A stretch of 64,000 nt of DNA. It comes from Treponema sp. (GTDB taxonomy: Bacteria; Spirochaetota; Spirochaetia; Treponematales; Treponemataceae). Location of the stretch: contig JAILIC010000026.1 of the NCBI GenBank assembly GCA_024695475.1, positions 23,953 through 87,952 of the forward strand, read 5' to 3'. The notes under the pieces were generated by a model. The model saw nothing but the letters and a program-made list of their open reading frames with translations. It ran no database searches and was not told where the DNA came from. A program made the position numbers and the translations under genes. The stretch's first letter is position 1. Every line of letters starts with the position of its first letter. Positions 29,331 to 38,228 of the stretch are shown one piece after another.

Positions 29331-30251
29331 ATGATGAAAAAGAATAGTCATGCTACAAGCATACTTTTTTGTGGGCTGTTGTGCGTACTTATTTTATCGG
29401 GGTGTTCTCATAATACCCAATCTCAAGCACCTGTAGATGCTGAGCCTCAAAAAGTTACCGTTTTGACGGAACAGGTAAAGGCGACAACAATGTATACCTA
29501 TTTGGATTTAAATGGCGGCATAGAGGCAAAAAATTCTGTAACTGTGTATCCTAATATTGCAGGGAAGATAGCTGGCAATGCCGTAGTTTTGGGTTCGTAT
29601 GTCCGTAAAGGTGATCCTCTCGTATACGTTGATCCCTCATTACCAGGAAGCAGGTATGAACTAAGCCCTATCACAGCTTCCATAAGCGGCTGTGTTATTT
29701 CGATACCACCTAAACCTGGCATGAAGGTAAGTACAGATTCTGCAGTGGTAACTATCGGAGATCTGTCTCAGCTGGAAATAAAAACCTATGTTCCCGAAAA
29801 GTATTTTTCTCAGTTACAGGAAGGTTTGCAGGCGCACATAAAAGTTGAGTCATATCCTGACACGTATTTTGAAGGAAGGGTAAAAAGTGTCTCTCCAGTT
29901 GTTGATGAAAGCAGTAGAACGGTAGAAGTTGTTATTGTTCTCAAAGAAAAAGACAGCCGGATTACTGCTGGTATGTATGCAAAAATAAAACTGTATCTCA
30001 AGGAATATAAAGCAGCAATTTCTGTTCCAGAAAAGGCTGTTGTACACAGAAATGGTACAAATATGATTTTTACGGTTACCGATGGCAAAGCTGTTGCAAA
30101 ACCAGTAGAGCTTGGTGTGCTCATTGACGCTCGTTATCAGATACTGTCTGGATTAAGCGAGGGAGAAACACTCATTATCGATGGTCTTACCGCCATACAA
30201 GACGGAAGCGAAGTGCAAGTGGTAACAAGCAACAGCGAGGATAACGAATGA
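29331..30251 (+). CDS. RND efflux periplasmic adaptor lipoprotein
   Basis: lipobox LILSGCSH; barrel-sandwich/lipoyl-like motifs; start taken at ATG 29331 after AGGAGG. Confidence 0.88.
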   Translation: MMKKNSHATSILFCGLLCVLILSGCSHNTQSQAPVDAEPQKVTVLTEQVKATTMYTYLDLNGGIEAKNSVTVYPNIAGKIAGNAVVLGSYVRKGDPLVYVDPSLPGSRYELSPITASISGCVISIPPKPGMKVSTDSAVVTIGDLSQLEIKTYVPEKYFSQLQEGLQAHIKVESYPDTYFEGRVKSVSPVVDESSRTVEVVIVLKEKDSRITAGMYAKIKLYLKEYKAAISVPEKAVVHRNGTNMIFTVTDGKAVAKPVELGVLIDARYQILSGLSEGETLIIDGLTAIQDGSEVQVVTSNSEDNE

Positions 30252-33200
30252 ACATTTCAAAGAAAACCCTTTCAAATCCCGTCCTCATGATTGTTATTTT
30301 TAGCCTCATAGCAATCATGGGGGTGTTTACAGTAAATAAGGTCGAAATTAATCTGTGGCCAGAAATGAATGATCCAAGCCTTATGGTGTATGCAACATAT
30401 GAGAATGCTGGACCTCAATCTGTAGAAACTTCTGTGACAAAGATTATTGAAGATGGTCTTGTCAGCGTCAGTAATTTAAAAAAAATGACCTCAATTTCTG
30501 CAGAAGGCAGCTCCATGATAACAATGCAGTTTACCTATGGAACAAATCTTGACGTTGCCACTAACGAGGTTCGTGATGCAATTGACTCAATAAAAGACTC
30601 ACTGCCAAAGGTTGTAAAGACTCCGAGCATTATGAAGTTTACTTCTAGCTCCATGCCTATTATGACTATTGCAGTCCGAGGCAATCGTACTGCAGAAGAA
30701 TTGCGATATATCGCTGATAACGAAGTAAAGAATGTACTGAAACAGGCTGGTGGTGTAGGTCAGGCTTCTGTCAGTGGTGGTAGAACTCAGATTGTAAGAG
30801 TTGAGCTTTCTCAAAATCGCCTTGTTGCCTTTGGACTGACTGTTGCTGATATTTCTGCAAAGCTTGCTCTCGAAAACCTTGATTTAGGCGGTGGCAAGAT
30901 TAAAGAAAATGCCAGCAATTTTACCATTAGAACAAATGGCGAATACAAAAGTCTTAAAGAGATAAATGATACAGTCCTTAAAACAGTGAATGGCTACAAT
31001 GTCAAGCTCAGTGATGTTGGTAAGGCGTTTATGGGCTATAAAGACAAGAGCGAGAGTGTCTTTATCAACGGAACTGCCGGTGTATACATTTCTGTTACCA
31101 AGCAGTCACGTACTAACTCGGTAAAAGTTGCAGATGCCTTGTATGAAAAACTTGCAGAACTAAAACAATCGCTCCCTGATGACATCAAGCTGGAAATTAT
31201 TTCTGACGACTCCATTACCATCAGAGAAACGCTTCATACTTTGTACGAAACTGCAATACAGGGCATATTGCTCGCCGTCATTGTCTTGTTCATTTTTCTT
31301 AAGAGCTTTAAGAGCACGTTTATTATTTCAATCTCAATACCGCTTTCAATTGTGATGACGCTGCTGTTGATGTATGTGTCTGGTATTACGTTAAATATCA
31401 TGACGCTTACAGGATTGATTTTGGGTGTCGGTATGGTAGTAGATGCCTCTATTGTTATGATCGACAACATCTATGCATATCGGGTGCGGGGTACACGAGC
31501 CAAAACTGCAGCTATTTTGGGCAGTCAGGAAATGATTAGTTCCGTATTGTCTGGCAACTTGACGACGATCGTTGTCTTTATACCGTTCCTGTTTTATATG
31601 AAGGAACTTGACTGGATAGGCCAGATTGCAAAAGACATGATATTTACGATCGTCATGGCAATTGTCTCCAGTTTGTTTGTGGCAATCTTTCTTGTACCGG
31701 TTCTTGCGGGGCAGTATATGCCGTTGAGTAACCGAACAGAAACTCCTGTTCGTAATCCTGTTCTTAAAATACTCTACGCTTTTTTTGACAGTATGTTAAC
31801 AACTTGTACAGCCGTGTACAAGAAACTGCTCTCAGCAGCGCTTATGTATCGCAAAACCACCGTTATTACAAGTGTAGGCGCATTGTTGCTCTCGTTTGCA
31901 CTGGTACCGTTTTTGCACTTTGAACTTATGGAAGAAGATAATACAGGAGCAGTCGTGCTCAATATCGTAGAACCAGTCGGTACCTCTCTTAACGTAACAG
32001 AGTCTGTCGTACAGTATTTTGCCACTGTGGTAGAAAAAGAAGTGTCACACTATAAAAATGTGGTGGCTTCTACTGGTACAAGCCTTATGGAAGGTTCTGC
32101 AACCGAAAATAAAGGTAGCGTAACAGTGTATGTGCCTTTAACTGATACACAGGCGGATAGCATTGCTGACGTTAAGAAAAAACTGTCAGCACATTTTTCA
32201 CACTTTCCGAGTGTACAGTTTACGTTTAGTCAGGGCGATATGGAAAGCATTGCTGGATATGACATCGATATTCTTGTGCGCAGTAGTGACTTAGAGGCAG
32301 CTTCTAAAGTATCCAAACAGCTGATGGCAGTAATGAAGAACATGGGCAACCTTGGTAATATTCATCGCGATTTGGATGAAGGACTGCCACAGGTTGAGAT
32401 TGAAATTGACAGACAACGTGCGGCTCTTTTTGGTATTAACGTTAATACTGCTGCTACAGAAATTAACAACAGTATTGCAGGTGTTACTTCTACAAAGTTT
32501 CGCAGTAATGGCAATGAGTATGATGTTATCCTCATGTACCAGGGGGATGATAAACAGAACGTAATTGATTTGGATAGTATTACTGTAGAAGGAACAAACG
32601 GATTGGTAAGCCTGTCAAACTTTGCCAGTGTCAAAAAATCTCTGGGACCAGTAGAAGTAAAACGCCAAAATCGTGTACGTGCTATCCATGTGCAGGCTCA
32701 GATTACCGATGGCGAAAATGCAGCAGTCGTAGAAAACCAGATAAAGGCACTAGTAAAAGAAAACTGCATCATTCCTTCGAGTGTATCTGTTACCTATGAA
32801 GGCTCATGGCAAACCATGCAAAAACAGGGATCGGTATTTGGCCAGATTATAGCACTTGCCGTTATCTTGGTATTTGGTGTTATGGCTGGTACGTATGGTA
32901 GCTTTAAGGCACCGTTGATCAATATGATGACCATTCCCTTTATGTTTATCGGAGTAATCGTAGCATACCTGTTAAAAGGTCAGGCAATATCACTTATGAC
33001 TATGCTTGGCTTGGTTATGCTCGTCGGTATTGTTGTCAATAATGGTATTATCCTTGTTGATTACACCAATTTGCTTATGGCACGAGGTAAAAAGCTTAAG
33101 GAAGCATGTCTTGAAGCTGGAACCAGCCGTTTTAGACCGGTACTTATGACAACACTGACTACTGTATTAGGTATGTTGCCGATGAGTTTTAATACACAGG

Positions 33201-33676
33201 GTAGTGCAGCTATGATACAGCCCATAGGCTTGAGCGTACTTGGCGGTCTTATTTCAAGTACCTTTGTAACTCTCTTGCTTATACCAGTCTTGTATTCATT
33301 GGTTATGAGCGAAAAAACAGCAGCAAAGAATACGTATGTACTTACCACGGGTAAAAAAGATGTGGCTGAGTGCAACGAGTATAATGGCAAAACTGCTGCC
33401 TACCGTTGCGAGATAGTAGCAAACCAGTCAGTCGAGGATGATATTATCGATGCACTTGAGCAGGAATTGAGTGACTTTCAGTATACGCTTGCGGAGCAAG
33501 TCTATGGTAAGGGCTTGCGTGCTCGAAAATTGGGAAATGCGACATGGCCACAAATGAATTTTGTTTTGATGGCCTATATTACAGAGGAACAGCTTGAGAC
33601 TGTTACTGCAATTGTCGAGCTGACACGACAAAAGTTTGCTGGCGAAGGTATACAATTGTTTGTGATGAAAATATAG
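30248..33676 (+). CDS. RND efflux permease with extra C-terminal PII-like domain
   Basis: 1142 aa; AcrB-type TM pattern (GLILGVGMVVDASIVMIDNI, LVMLVGIVVNNGIILVDY); ~90-aa soluble tail after last TM. Confidence 0.9.
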   Translation: MNISKKTLSNPVLMIVIFSLIAIMGVFTVNKVEINLWPEMNDPSLMVYATYENAGPQSVETSVTKIIEDGLVSVSNLKKMTSISAEGSSMITMQFTYGTNLDVATNEVRDAIDSIKDSLPKVVKTPSIMKFTSSSMPIMTIAVRGNRTAEELRYIADNEVKNVLKQAGGVGQASVSGGRTQIVRVELSQNRLVAFGLTVADISAKLALENLDLGGGKIKENASNFTIRTNGEYKSLKEINDTVLKTVNGYNVKLSDVGKAFMGYKDKSESVFINGTAGVYISVTKQSRTNSVKVADALYEKLAELKQSLPDDIKLEIISDDSITIRETLHTLYETAIQGILLAVIVLFIFLKSFKSTFIISISIPLSIVMTLLLMYVSGITLNIMTLTGLILGVGMVVDASIVMIDNIYAYRVRGTRAKTAAILGSQEMISSVLSGNLTTIVVFIPFLFYMKELDWIGQIAKDMIFTIVMAIVSSLFVAIFLVPVLAGQYMPLSNRTETPVRNPVLKILYAFFDSMLTTCTAVYKKLLSAALMYRKTTVITSVGALLLSFALVPFLHFELMEEDNTGAVVLNIVEPVGTSLNVTESVVQYFATVVEKEVSHYKNVVASTGTSLMEGSATENKGSVTVYVPLTDTQADSIADVKKKLSAHFSHFPSVQFTFSQGDMESIAGYDIDILVRSSDLEAASKVSKQLMAVMKNMGNLGNIHRDLDEGLPQVEIEIDRQRAALFGINVNTAATEINNSIAGVTSTKFRSNGNEYDVILMYQGDDKQNVIDLDSITVEGTNGLVSLSNFASVKKSLGPVEVKRQNRVRAIHVQAQITDGENAAVVENQIKALVKENCIIPSSVSVTYEGSWQTMQKQGSVFGQIIALAVILVFGVMAGTYGSFKAPLINMMTIPFMFIGVIVAYLLKGQAISLMTMLGLVMLVGIVVNNGIILVDYTNLLMARGKKLKEACLEAGTSRFRPVLMTTLTTVLGMLPMSFNTQGSAAMIQPIGLSVLGGLISSTFVTLLLIPVLYSLVMSEKTAAKNTYVLTTGKKDVAECNEYNGKTAAYRCEIVANQSVEDDIIDALEQELSDFQYTLAEQVYGKGLRARKLGNATWPQMNFVLMAYITEEQLETVTAIVELTRQKFAGEGIQLFVMKI

Positions 33677-33745
33677 AAGATAAAATCAACTAGAAAAAAA
33701 GGCTGCCCTTGTTCCTCCTGCATCGTCTGCAATCATCAATTATTA

Positions 33746-33804
33746 TTGACATAAGTCAAAAACATATGTATCTTATTAGTATAGTTATTGACATAAGTCA
33801 ATAA
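33746..33804 (+). promoter_or_regulatory. twin palindromic operators with promoter
   Basis: TTGAC-ATAA-GTCAA at 33746-33759 and TTATTGACATAAGTCAATAA at 33785-33804; TTGACA-N17-TATCTT promoter starting at 33746. Confidence 0.75.
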
Positions 33805-33848
33805 TGTTGCTTTTGCAAACCCAATGCGGATATTAGTAAGGAGTTTTC

Positions 33849-34580
33849 ATGCCAAGACCAATACGCTGTCGTGAAATTTGCTCACTTCCTGAGTTTTACA
33901 GTTTTATTCCTGAAGAAGGATGGAACGGTGAAACAGTCACTATGACCATTGATGAGTTTGAAACAATCAGACTTATGGATTGTGCAGGACTCACCCAGGA
34001 AGAAGCCAGTACACAAATGAATGTAGCTCGAACAACAGTGACATCTGTATACGAGTCTGCCCGCAGAAAAATTGCCGATTGTCTTTTAAACGGCAAGCGT
34101 CTGGCAATTTCTGGAGGAGCATGGCATATCCGCGATGGACAGGAAAACCCTTTAAAACTCAGTCAGAAAGGAGAAAAAACGATGAGAGTAGCAGTTACAC
34201 ATGAAAATGGTCAGGTATTTCAGCACTTTGGCCACACCGAAGAATTTAAAGTGTATGATATTGAAGACGGTAAAGTTATCAAGTCAGAAGTAGTTAACAC
34301 AAACGGTCAGGGACACGGAGCCCTTGCAGGATTTTTGAAAAATGCCGGTGTTGATACCCTTATTTGTGGTGGTATCGGTGGCGGTGCACAAAATGCATTA
34401 AAAGAAGCTGGCATCACTCTCTTTGGTGGTGTTACCGGCAATACCGATATCGTTATCGCCGATTACCTTGCAAACAAACTTGCCTACAATCCTAATGTAA
34501 AGTGCGATCATCATGGCGAAGGTCATGACCACGAACATGGCGAAGGACACTCCTGCGGTACCTGCGGAAAGCACGAGTAA
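33849..34580 (+). CDS. DUF134 DNA-binding protein fused to NifX/NafY-like domain with His/Cys-rich tail
   Basis: MPRPIRCREICSLPEFYSFIP, LTQEEASTQMNVARTTV HTH; MRVAVTHENGQVFQHFGHTEEFKVYDIEDG; CDHHGEGHDHEHGEGHSCGTCGKHE. Confidence 0.92.
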   Translation: MPRPIRCREICSLPEFYSFIPEEGWNGETVTMTIDEFETIRLMDCAGLTQEEASTQMNVARTTVTSVYESARRKIADCLLNGKRLAISGGAWHIRDGQENPLKLSQKGEKTMRVAVTHENGQVFQHFGHTEEFKVYDIEDGKVIKSEVVNTNGQGHGALAGFLKNAGVDTLICGGIGGGAQNALKEAGITLFGGVTGNTDIVIADYLANKLAYNPNVKCDHHGEGHDHEHGEGHSCGTCGKHE

Positions 34581-34601
34581 TCATTATACAAAGGATATAT
34601 C

Positions 34602-34994
34602 ATGACAATTGAAGAACGTGCTGAAACAGCAGCAAACTTAAAAAAGGCAGGAGCTTGTAATTGTTGTCAGGCAGTTACTAAAGTCTTTGCAGATACTGTA
34701 CCTATCGACGAAAACATCCTTATGAACCTGTCTTCAGGATTTGGTGTGGGCATGGGCTGCATGGAAGCAACCTGCGGATCCCTCATTGGAGCCTGTATGA
34801 TTGCAGGCTTCAAAGTACAGGGAAATGGAACTCCTAAAATTGCACGAGAGATTCTTACCAAATTCAAGCAAAAAAGTGGTGCTACCATTTGTAAAGAATT
34901 AAAAGGCATTGAGACAGGTAAAGTACTGTGCGCCTGTGATGACTGCGTCAGAAATGCAGTATACTCACTGGCAGAAGTCCTCGGCGAAAAGTAA
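34602..34994 (+). CDS. C_GCAxxG_C_C family redox protein
   Basis: CNCCQAVTKVFAD, GFGVGMGCMEATCGSLIGACMIAG. Confidence 0.85.
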   Translation: MTIEERAETAANLKKAGACNCCQAVTKVFADTVPIDENILMNLSSGFGVGMGCMEATCGSLIGACMIAGFKVQGNGTPKIAREILTKFKQKSGATICKELKGIETGKVLCACDDCVRNAVYSLAEVLGEK

Positions 34995-35027
34995 CCGTAA
35001 ATATCAAGAAGTATCTTTATTTCGTGA

Positions 35028-35041
35028 TGTGTATATACACA
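35028..35041. repeat. 14-bp perfect palindrome
   Basis: TGTGTATATACACA. Confidence 0.7.
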
Positions 35042-35050
35042 CAAGAATCA

Positions 35051-35182
35051 ATATGTACGCAATTGAAAACTAATATGTAAACAATTGATACTCGATATGT
35101 ACGCAATTGAGAACCAATATATAAACGATTCAAGCTCAAAATGTACGCAAATGATTTTCAATATGTAAACGATTGATACAAA
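35051..35182. repeat. six 22-bp degenerate tandem repeats
   Basis: unit starts 35051, 35073, 35095, 35117, 35139, 35161; consensus ATATGTAMRCAATTGAnnnnCA, alternating TACGCAA and TAAACRA types. Confidence 0.85.
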
Positions 35183-35219
35183 ATTACAATTGTTTGTGAT
35201 GCAAATCTAGAATATGTCG

Positions 35220-36029
35220 TTACGGGGCTTGTGTGCCTAATACGTTTAAAAAGGTTTTGTAATTTTCGGTTTCATAGTCTTTGCAATAAATGGCAAAGAC
35301 TATGGATTTAAACGCATGAGTATACTCGACAAGCACCTGTTTATATACTTTTGCAACAATTTCTGGTGGATTTTGAAATGCACCACAACCAAAAGCTCCT
35401 AACACGAGGACATCGACTTCGTGGTTACAGGCACAGTCCAGTATATGCCGTGCTCTGGAATCATGTAGCTGTCGCAATTTTTCTTTAGTTATGGGAGCTT
35501 GATTCCAGCTGATGCAGGGGGCTGCACAGGTCAAAACGTCTGCATAAAACCATTCTTCTTTTGGTCGTAGTGCAGGCTGTTCTGTATCAGATTTAAAAAC
35601 GACAACTTTTGGAGTGTAAATAATATCATCATTTGCAAGGTCATCATTACCTTTGCAATGAGGATCATAAAAGTATTCCTTCATTTTTGGATCGCTGATA
35701 GCATCATATAATGTAGATATTCTACAAAGGCACTCTTCCTGAGCACGTGCGCCGTGACGTACGCCTCCACCAGGATGATAGCTGTTTGCAAAATTCAGTA
35801 CGGCTACTTTTTCGCCAGCTTTTGCAAAGTGTTCAGCGGCTTCAAATGATCTCTGTTTTGAAATATATAAGTCGGCTTCGGATGCAAATCGGTTGAGATT
35901 GCAAGCTATTTTTTCAGATGCAGGAATAAATGATTGATTTTTACGTGAATACGTACAGGCTGCGACTAAGTCTGTATTTGTCATATAGAGATTTTGAGTA
36001 TCTAAAAAAACTTGGATTAAATTGCCCAT
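35220..36029 (-). CDS. TIGR02452/microbial-type PARG-like macrodomain protein
   Basis: VLNFANSYHPGGGVRHGARAQEECLCR, VLGAFGCGAFQNPP. Confidence 0.88.
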   Translation of the reverse strand: MGNLIQVFLDTQNLYMTNTDLVAACTYSRKNQSFIPASEKIACNLNRFASEADLYISKQRSFEAAEHFAKAGEKVAVLNFANSYHPGGGVRHGARAQEECLCRISTLYDAISDPKMKEYFYDPHCKGNDDLANDDIIYTPKVVVFKSDTEQPALRPKEEWFYADVLTCAAPCISWNQAPITKEKLRQLHDSRARHILDCACNHEVDVLVLGAFGCGAFQNPPEIVAKVYKQVLVEYTHAFKSIVFAIYCKDYETENYKTFLNVLGTQAP

Positions 36030-36171
36030 ACTGATAATATAGCATAACTAATGTCGTTGCGGTAATAAAATTCCGCTAGGGTGTGCTGACATTTTTGGTC
36101 TATTATTTATTGACTGTTACAAATGTTCCATTGTATCTTGCAGGCAGGAAAAACAAAATGAGAGTTGAAAA

Positions 36172-36666
36172 ATGAGTGAGAGTGAAGTTATTTTCCAGAT
36201 CTTAAAAGAATTGCATATTCGGTTTGAATTGCAGGAACATAAAGCTATATTTTCTGAAGAAGATTCAAAGGATGTGGTTATTACTCTGGAAGGAACGGAT
36301 GTAAAGAATCTGTTTGTCAAAGATAAAAACAAAAACTATGGGCTTGTCAGTATGGATTTGCATAAAAGGGCTGATCTTAAAAAGATTGCGGAGCAGTTTG
36401 GTTTTGCCCGCTTGAGTTTTTGTAATCCTGATGAACTTATGCAGTATCTGAATATTACTCCAGGGGCTGTAACGCCGCTTTGCATTATGTTTGATACTGA
36501 AAAAAAAGTAAAAGTCTTGTTTGATCAGAATTTTGAAGGACACAAGGTGATAATCCATCCTTTGAGGAATACGGCATCAATCAGCATCAGTTTTGAAGAT
36601 TTAAAGCGCTTCACGGAACATTTTGGCCATACATGGCAGCTTGGTGATGTGTATAAAGCAGAATAA
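36172..36666 (+). CDS. YbaK/ProX-type prolyl-tRNA deacylase
   Basis: KNLFVKDKNKNYGLVSMDLHKRADLKKIAEQFGFARLSF, TPGAVTPLCIMFD. Confidence 0.85.
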   Translation: MSESEVIFQILKELHIRFELQEHKAIFSEEDSKDVVITLEGTDVKNLFVKDKNKNYGLVSMDLHKRADLKKIAEQFGFARLSFCNPDELMQYLNITPGAVTPLCIMFDTEKKVKVLFDQNFEGHKVIIHPLRNTASISISFEDLKRFTEHFGHTWQLGDVYKAE

Positions 36667-36680
36667 ATGATAGTATAATA

Positions 36681-37250
36681 ATGATGAAGCAAAAGTATTT
36701 TACACAGCAGACGCATTTTATTGGGGTTCTTCTTCCAGAAGACATAACTCTTACTCTGGAAGACTGCCGCCGTTATATGAGGGAAGCTTATGGCTGCAAA
36801 AGCGGGCATGGAACTCCTATTCACGTTACTTTAGTTCCGCCTTTCAGACTGCAGGATGAATATGCAACAGAAGATCTGGCCCATGCGATTGAAAAAGAAG
36901 TATTACCAAAAGGCTTAGGCTTTACGGCTCATATCGATAATTTTAACGCCTTTGGAGACAGAACTCTTTTTGCAAATGTAGTAGCCGGAAATGACTGGAC
37001 TCGCTTGCGCGATGAAACAGTAAAGGCAGTTTTGAATGCCTGCCCGGGATGTACAAAGAAAGACCAGAGACCTTTCCAACCGCATGGCACGGTAGCCAAC
37101 CGAGATATTCCAGCGGGTGTTATGACAGATGCGCTTGAAGTGATGAATGAAGTGAAACTGGTGGAAGATTTTCCCGTGGATAATATCACGATTTTTGAGA
37201 GACAGGGGAACCGGTGGGTTGCTGCAGTAACGCTGGCACTGAAAATTTGA
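36681..37250 (+). CDS. 2H phosphoesterase / 2'-5' RNA ligase family
   Basis: HVTLVPPFR and PHGTVANRD paired HxT motifs. Confidence 0.82.
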   Translation: MMKQKYFTQQTHFIGVLLPEDITLTLEDCRRYMREAYGCKSGHGTPIHVTLVPPFRLQDEYATEDLAHAIEKEVLPKGLGFTAHIDNFNAFGDRTLFANVVAGNDWTRLRDETVKAVLNACPGCTKKDQRPFQPHGTVANRDIPAGVMTDALEVMNEVKLVEDFPVDNITIFERQGNRWVAAVTLALKI

Positions 37251-37269
37251 AGAAACTGGAGACAATGTA

Positions 37270-37518
37270 ATGGAAGAACGAGACGTAAAAATACACGGAA
37301 TATATAAGCATTTTAAGAACAGGTACTACATTGTTGAAGATGTGGCTTTTCATTCGGAGACTAAGGAAGCATATGTGGTGTACCGTAAGCTGTATGGGGA
37401 TAACTCGCTTTGGATTAGGGAAAAGAAAATGTTTTTGAGCGAGGTAGATCATGAGAAGTATCCTGATGTAAAGCAGAAATGGCGTTTTGAGTTGGTGGAT
37501 GAACTTGTAAAAATATGA
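37270..37518 (+). CDS. DUF1653 protein
   Basis: HGIYKHFKNRYYIVEDVAFHSETKEAYVVYRKLYG. Confidence 0.85.
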   Translation: MEERDVKIHGIYKHFKNRYYIVEDVAFHSETKEAYVVYRKLYGDNSLWIREKKMFLSEVDHEKYPDVKQKWRFELVDELVKI

Positions 37519-37652
37519 ATTCTCAAAATTATGACTGAGAGTTTTTTTATCCAAATTGACAAAAACGTTACAAATACGAAAACTTTATGTCACAATTGAC
37601 AAGAAAATATGGAAGAAATAGTCTTGAGAGTCCACAATATAAGGAGAAAAAA

Positions 37653-38168
37653 ATGAAACTTTTAATCGTTATTGACATGCAGAATGATTTTATTGACGGG
37701 TCACTTGGCACAAAAGAAGCTGTGGCAATCGTACCAACTGTCGCAAAAAAAATTGCCACTGCCCGGGCAACGGGTGAGACTGTTGTATTTACCCGCGATA
37801 CTCATCAGAAAAACTATCTTGAAACCCAGGAAGGCAAGAATCTTCCGGTATTACACTGCGTTGAAGGAAGTAATGGCTGGCAGATTTCTAATAAGCTTGA
37901 AGTAGGGGACAGCCGTATCTTTAATAAGCCATCTTTTGGTTCAATGGAACTTGCTGACTATGTTGCCAGCTTGAATGACCTTGAAGAAATTGAACTTGTC
38001 GGTCTTTGCACTGGAATTTGTGTTATCAGCAATGCCTTTATCCTTAAAGCTAAACTTCCAGAAGTAAAGATTACAGTTGATGCAAACTGCTGTGCCTGTG
38101 TAAGTCCTGAAAGTCATAAGACAGCACTCTCTGCTATGAAGCTTTGCCAGATTAATGTGATTGAGTAA
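37653..38168 (+). CDS. isochorismatase-family cysteine hydrolase (nicotinamidase-like)
   Basis: LLIVIDMQNDFIDGSLG, LVGLCTGICVISNA. Confidence 0.85.
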   Translation: MKLLIVIDMQNDFIDGSLGTKEAVAIVPTVAKKIATARATGETVVFTRDTHQKNYLETQEGKNLPVLHCVEGSNGWQISNKLEVGDSRIFNKPSFGSMELADYVASLNDLEEIELVGLCTGICVISNAFILKAKLPEVKITVDANCCACVSPESHKTALSAMKLCQINVIE

Positions 38169-38228
38169 AACCGACTGTTAATTTGCTCTGGATGATGTTA
38201 TAATGAATATAATCTTTAATCTAGTGGA

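Noticed and set aside
35051-35182. CRISPR array interpretation of the 22-bp repeats
   Set aside because: Units are head-to-tail with no unique spacers and no cas genes nearby.
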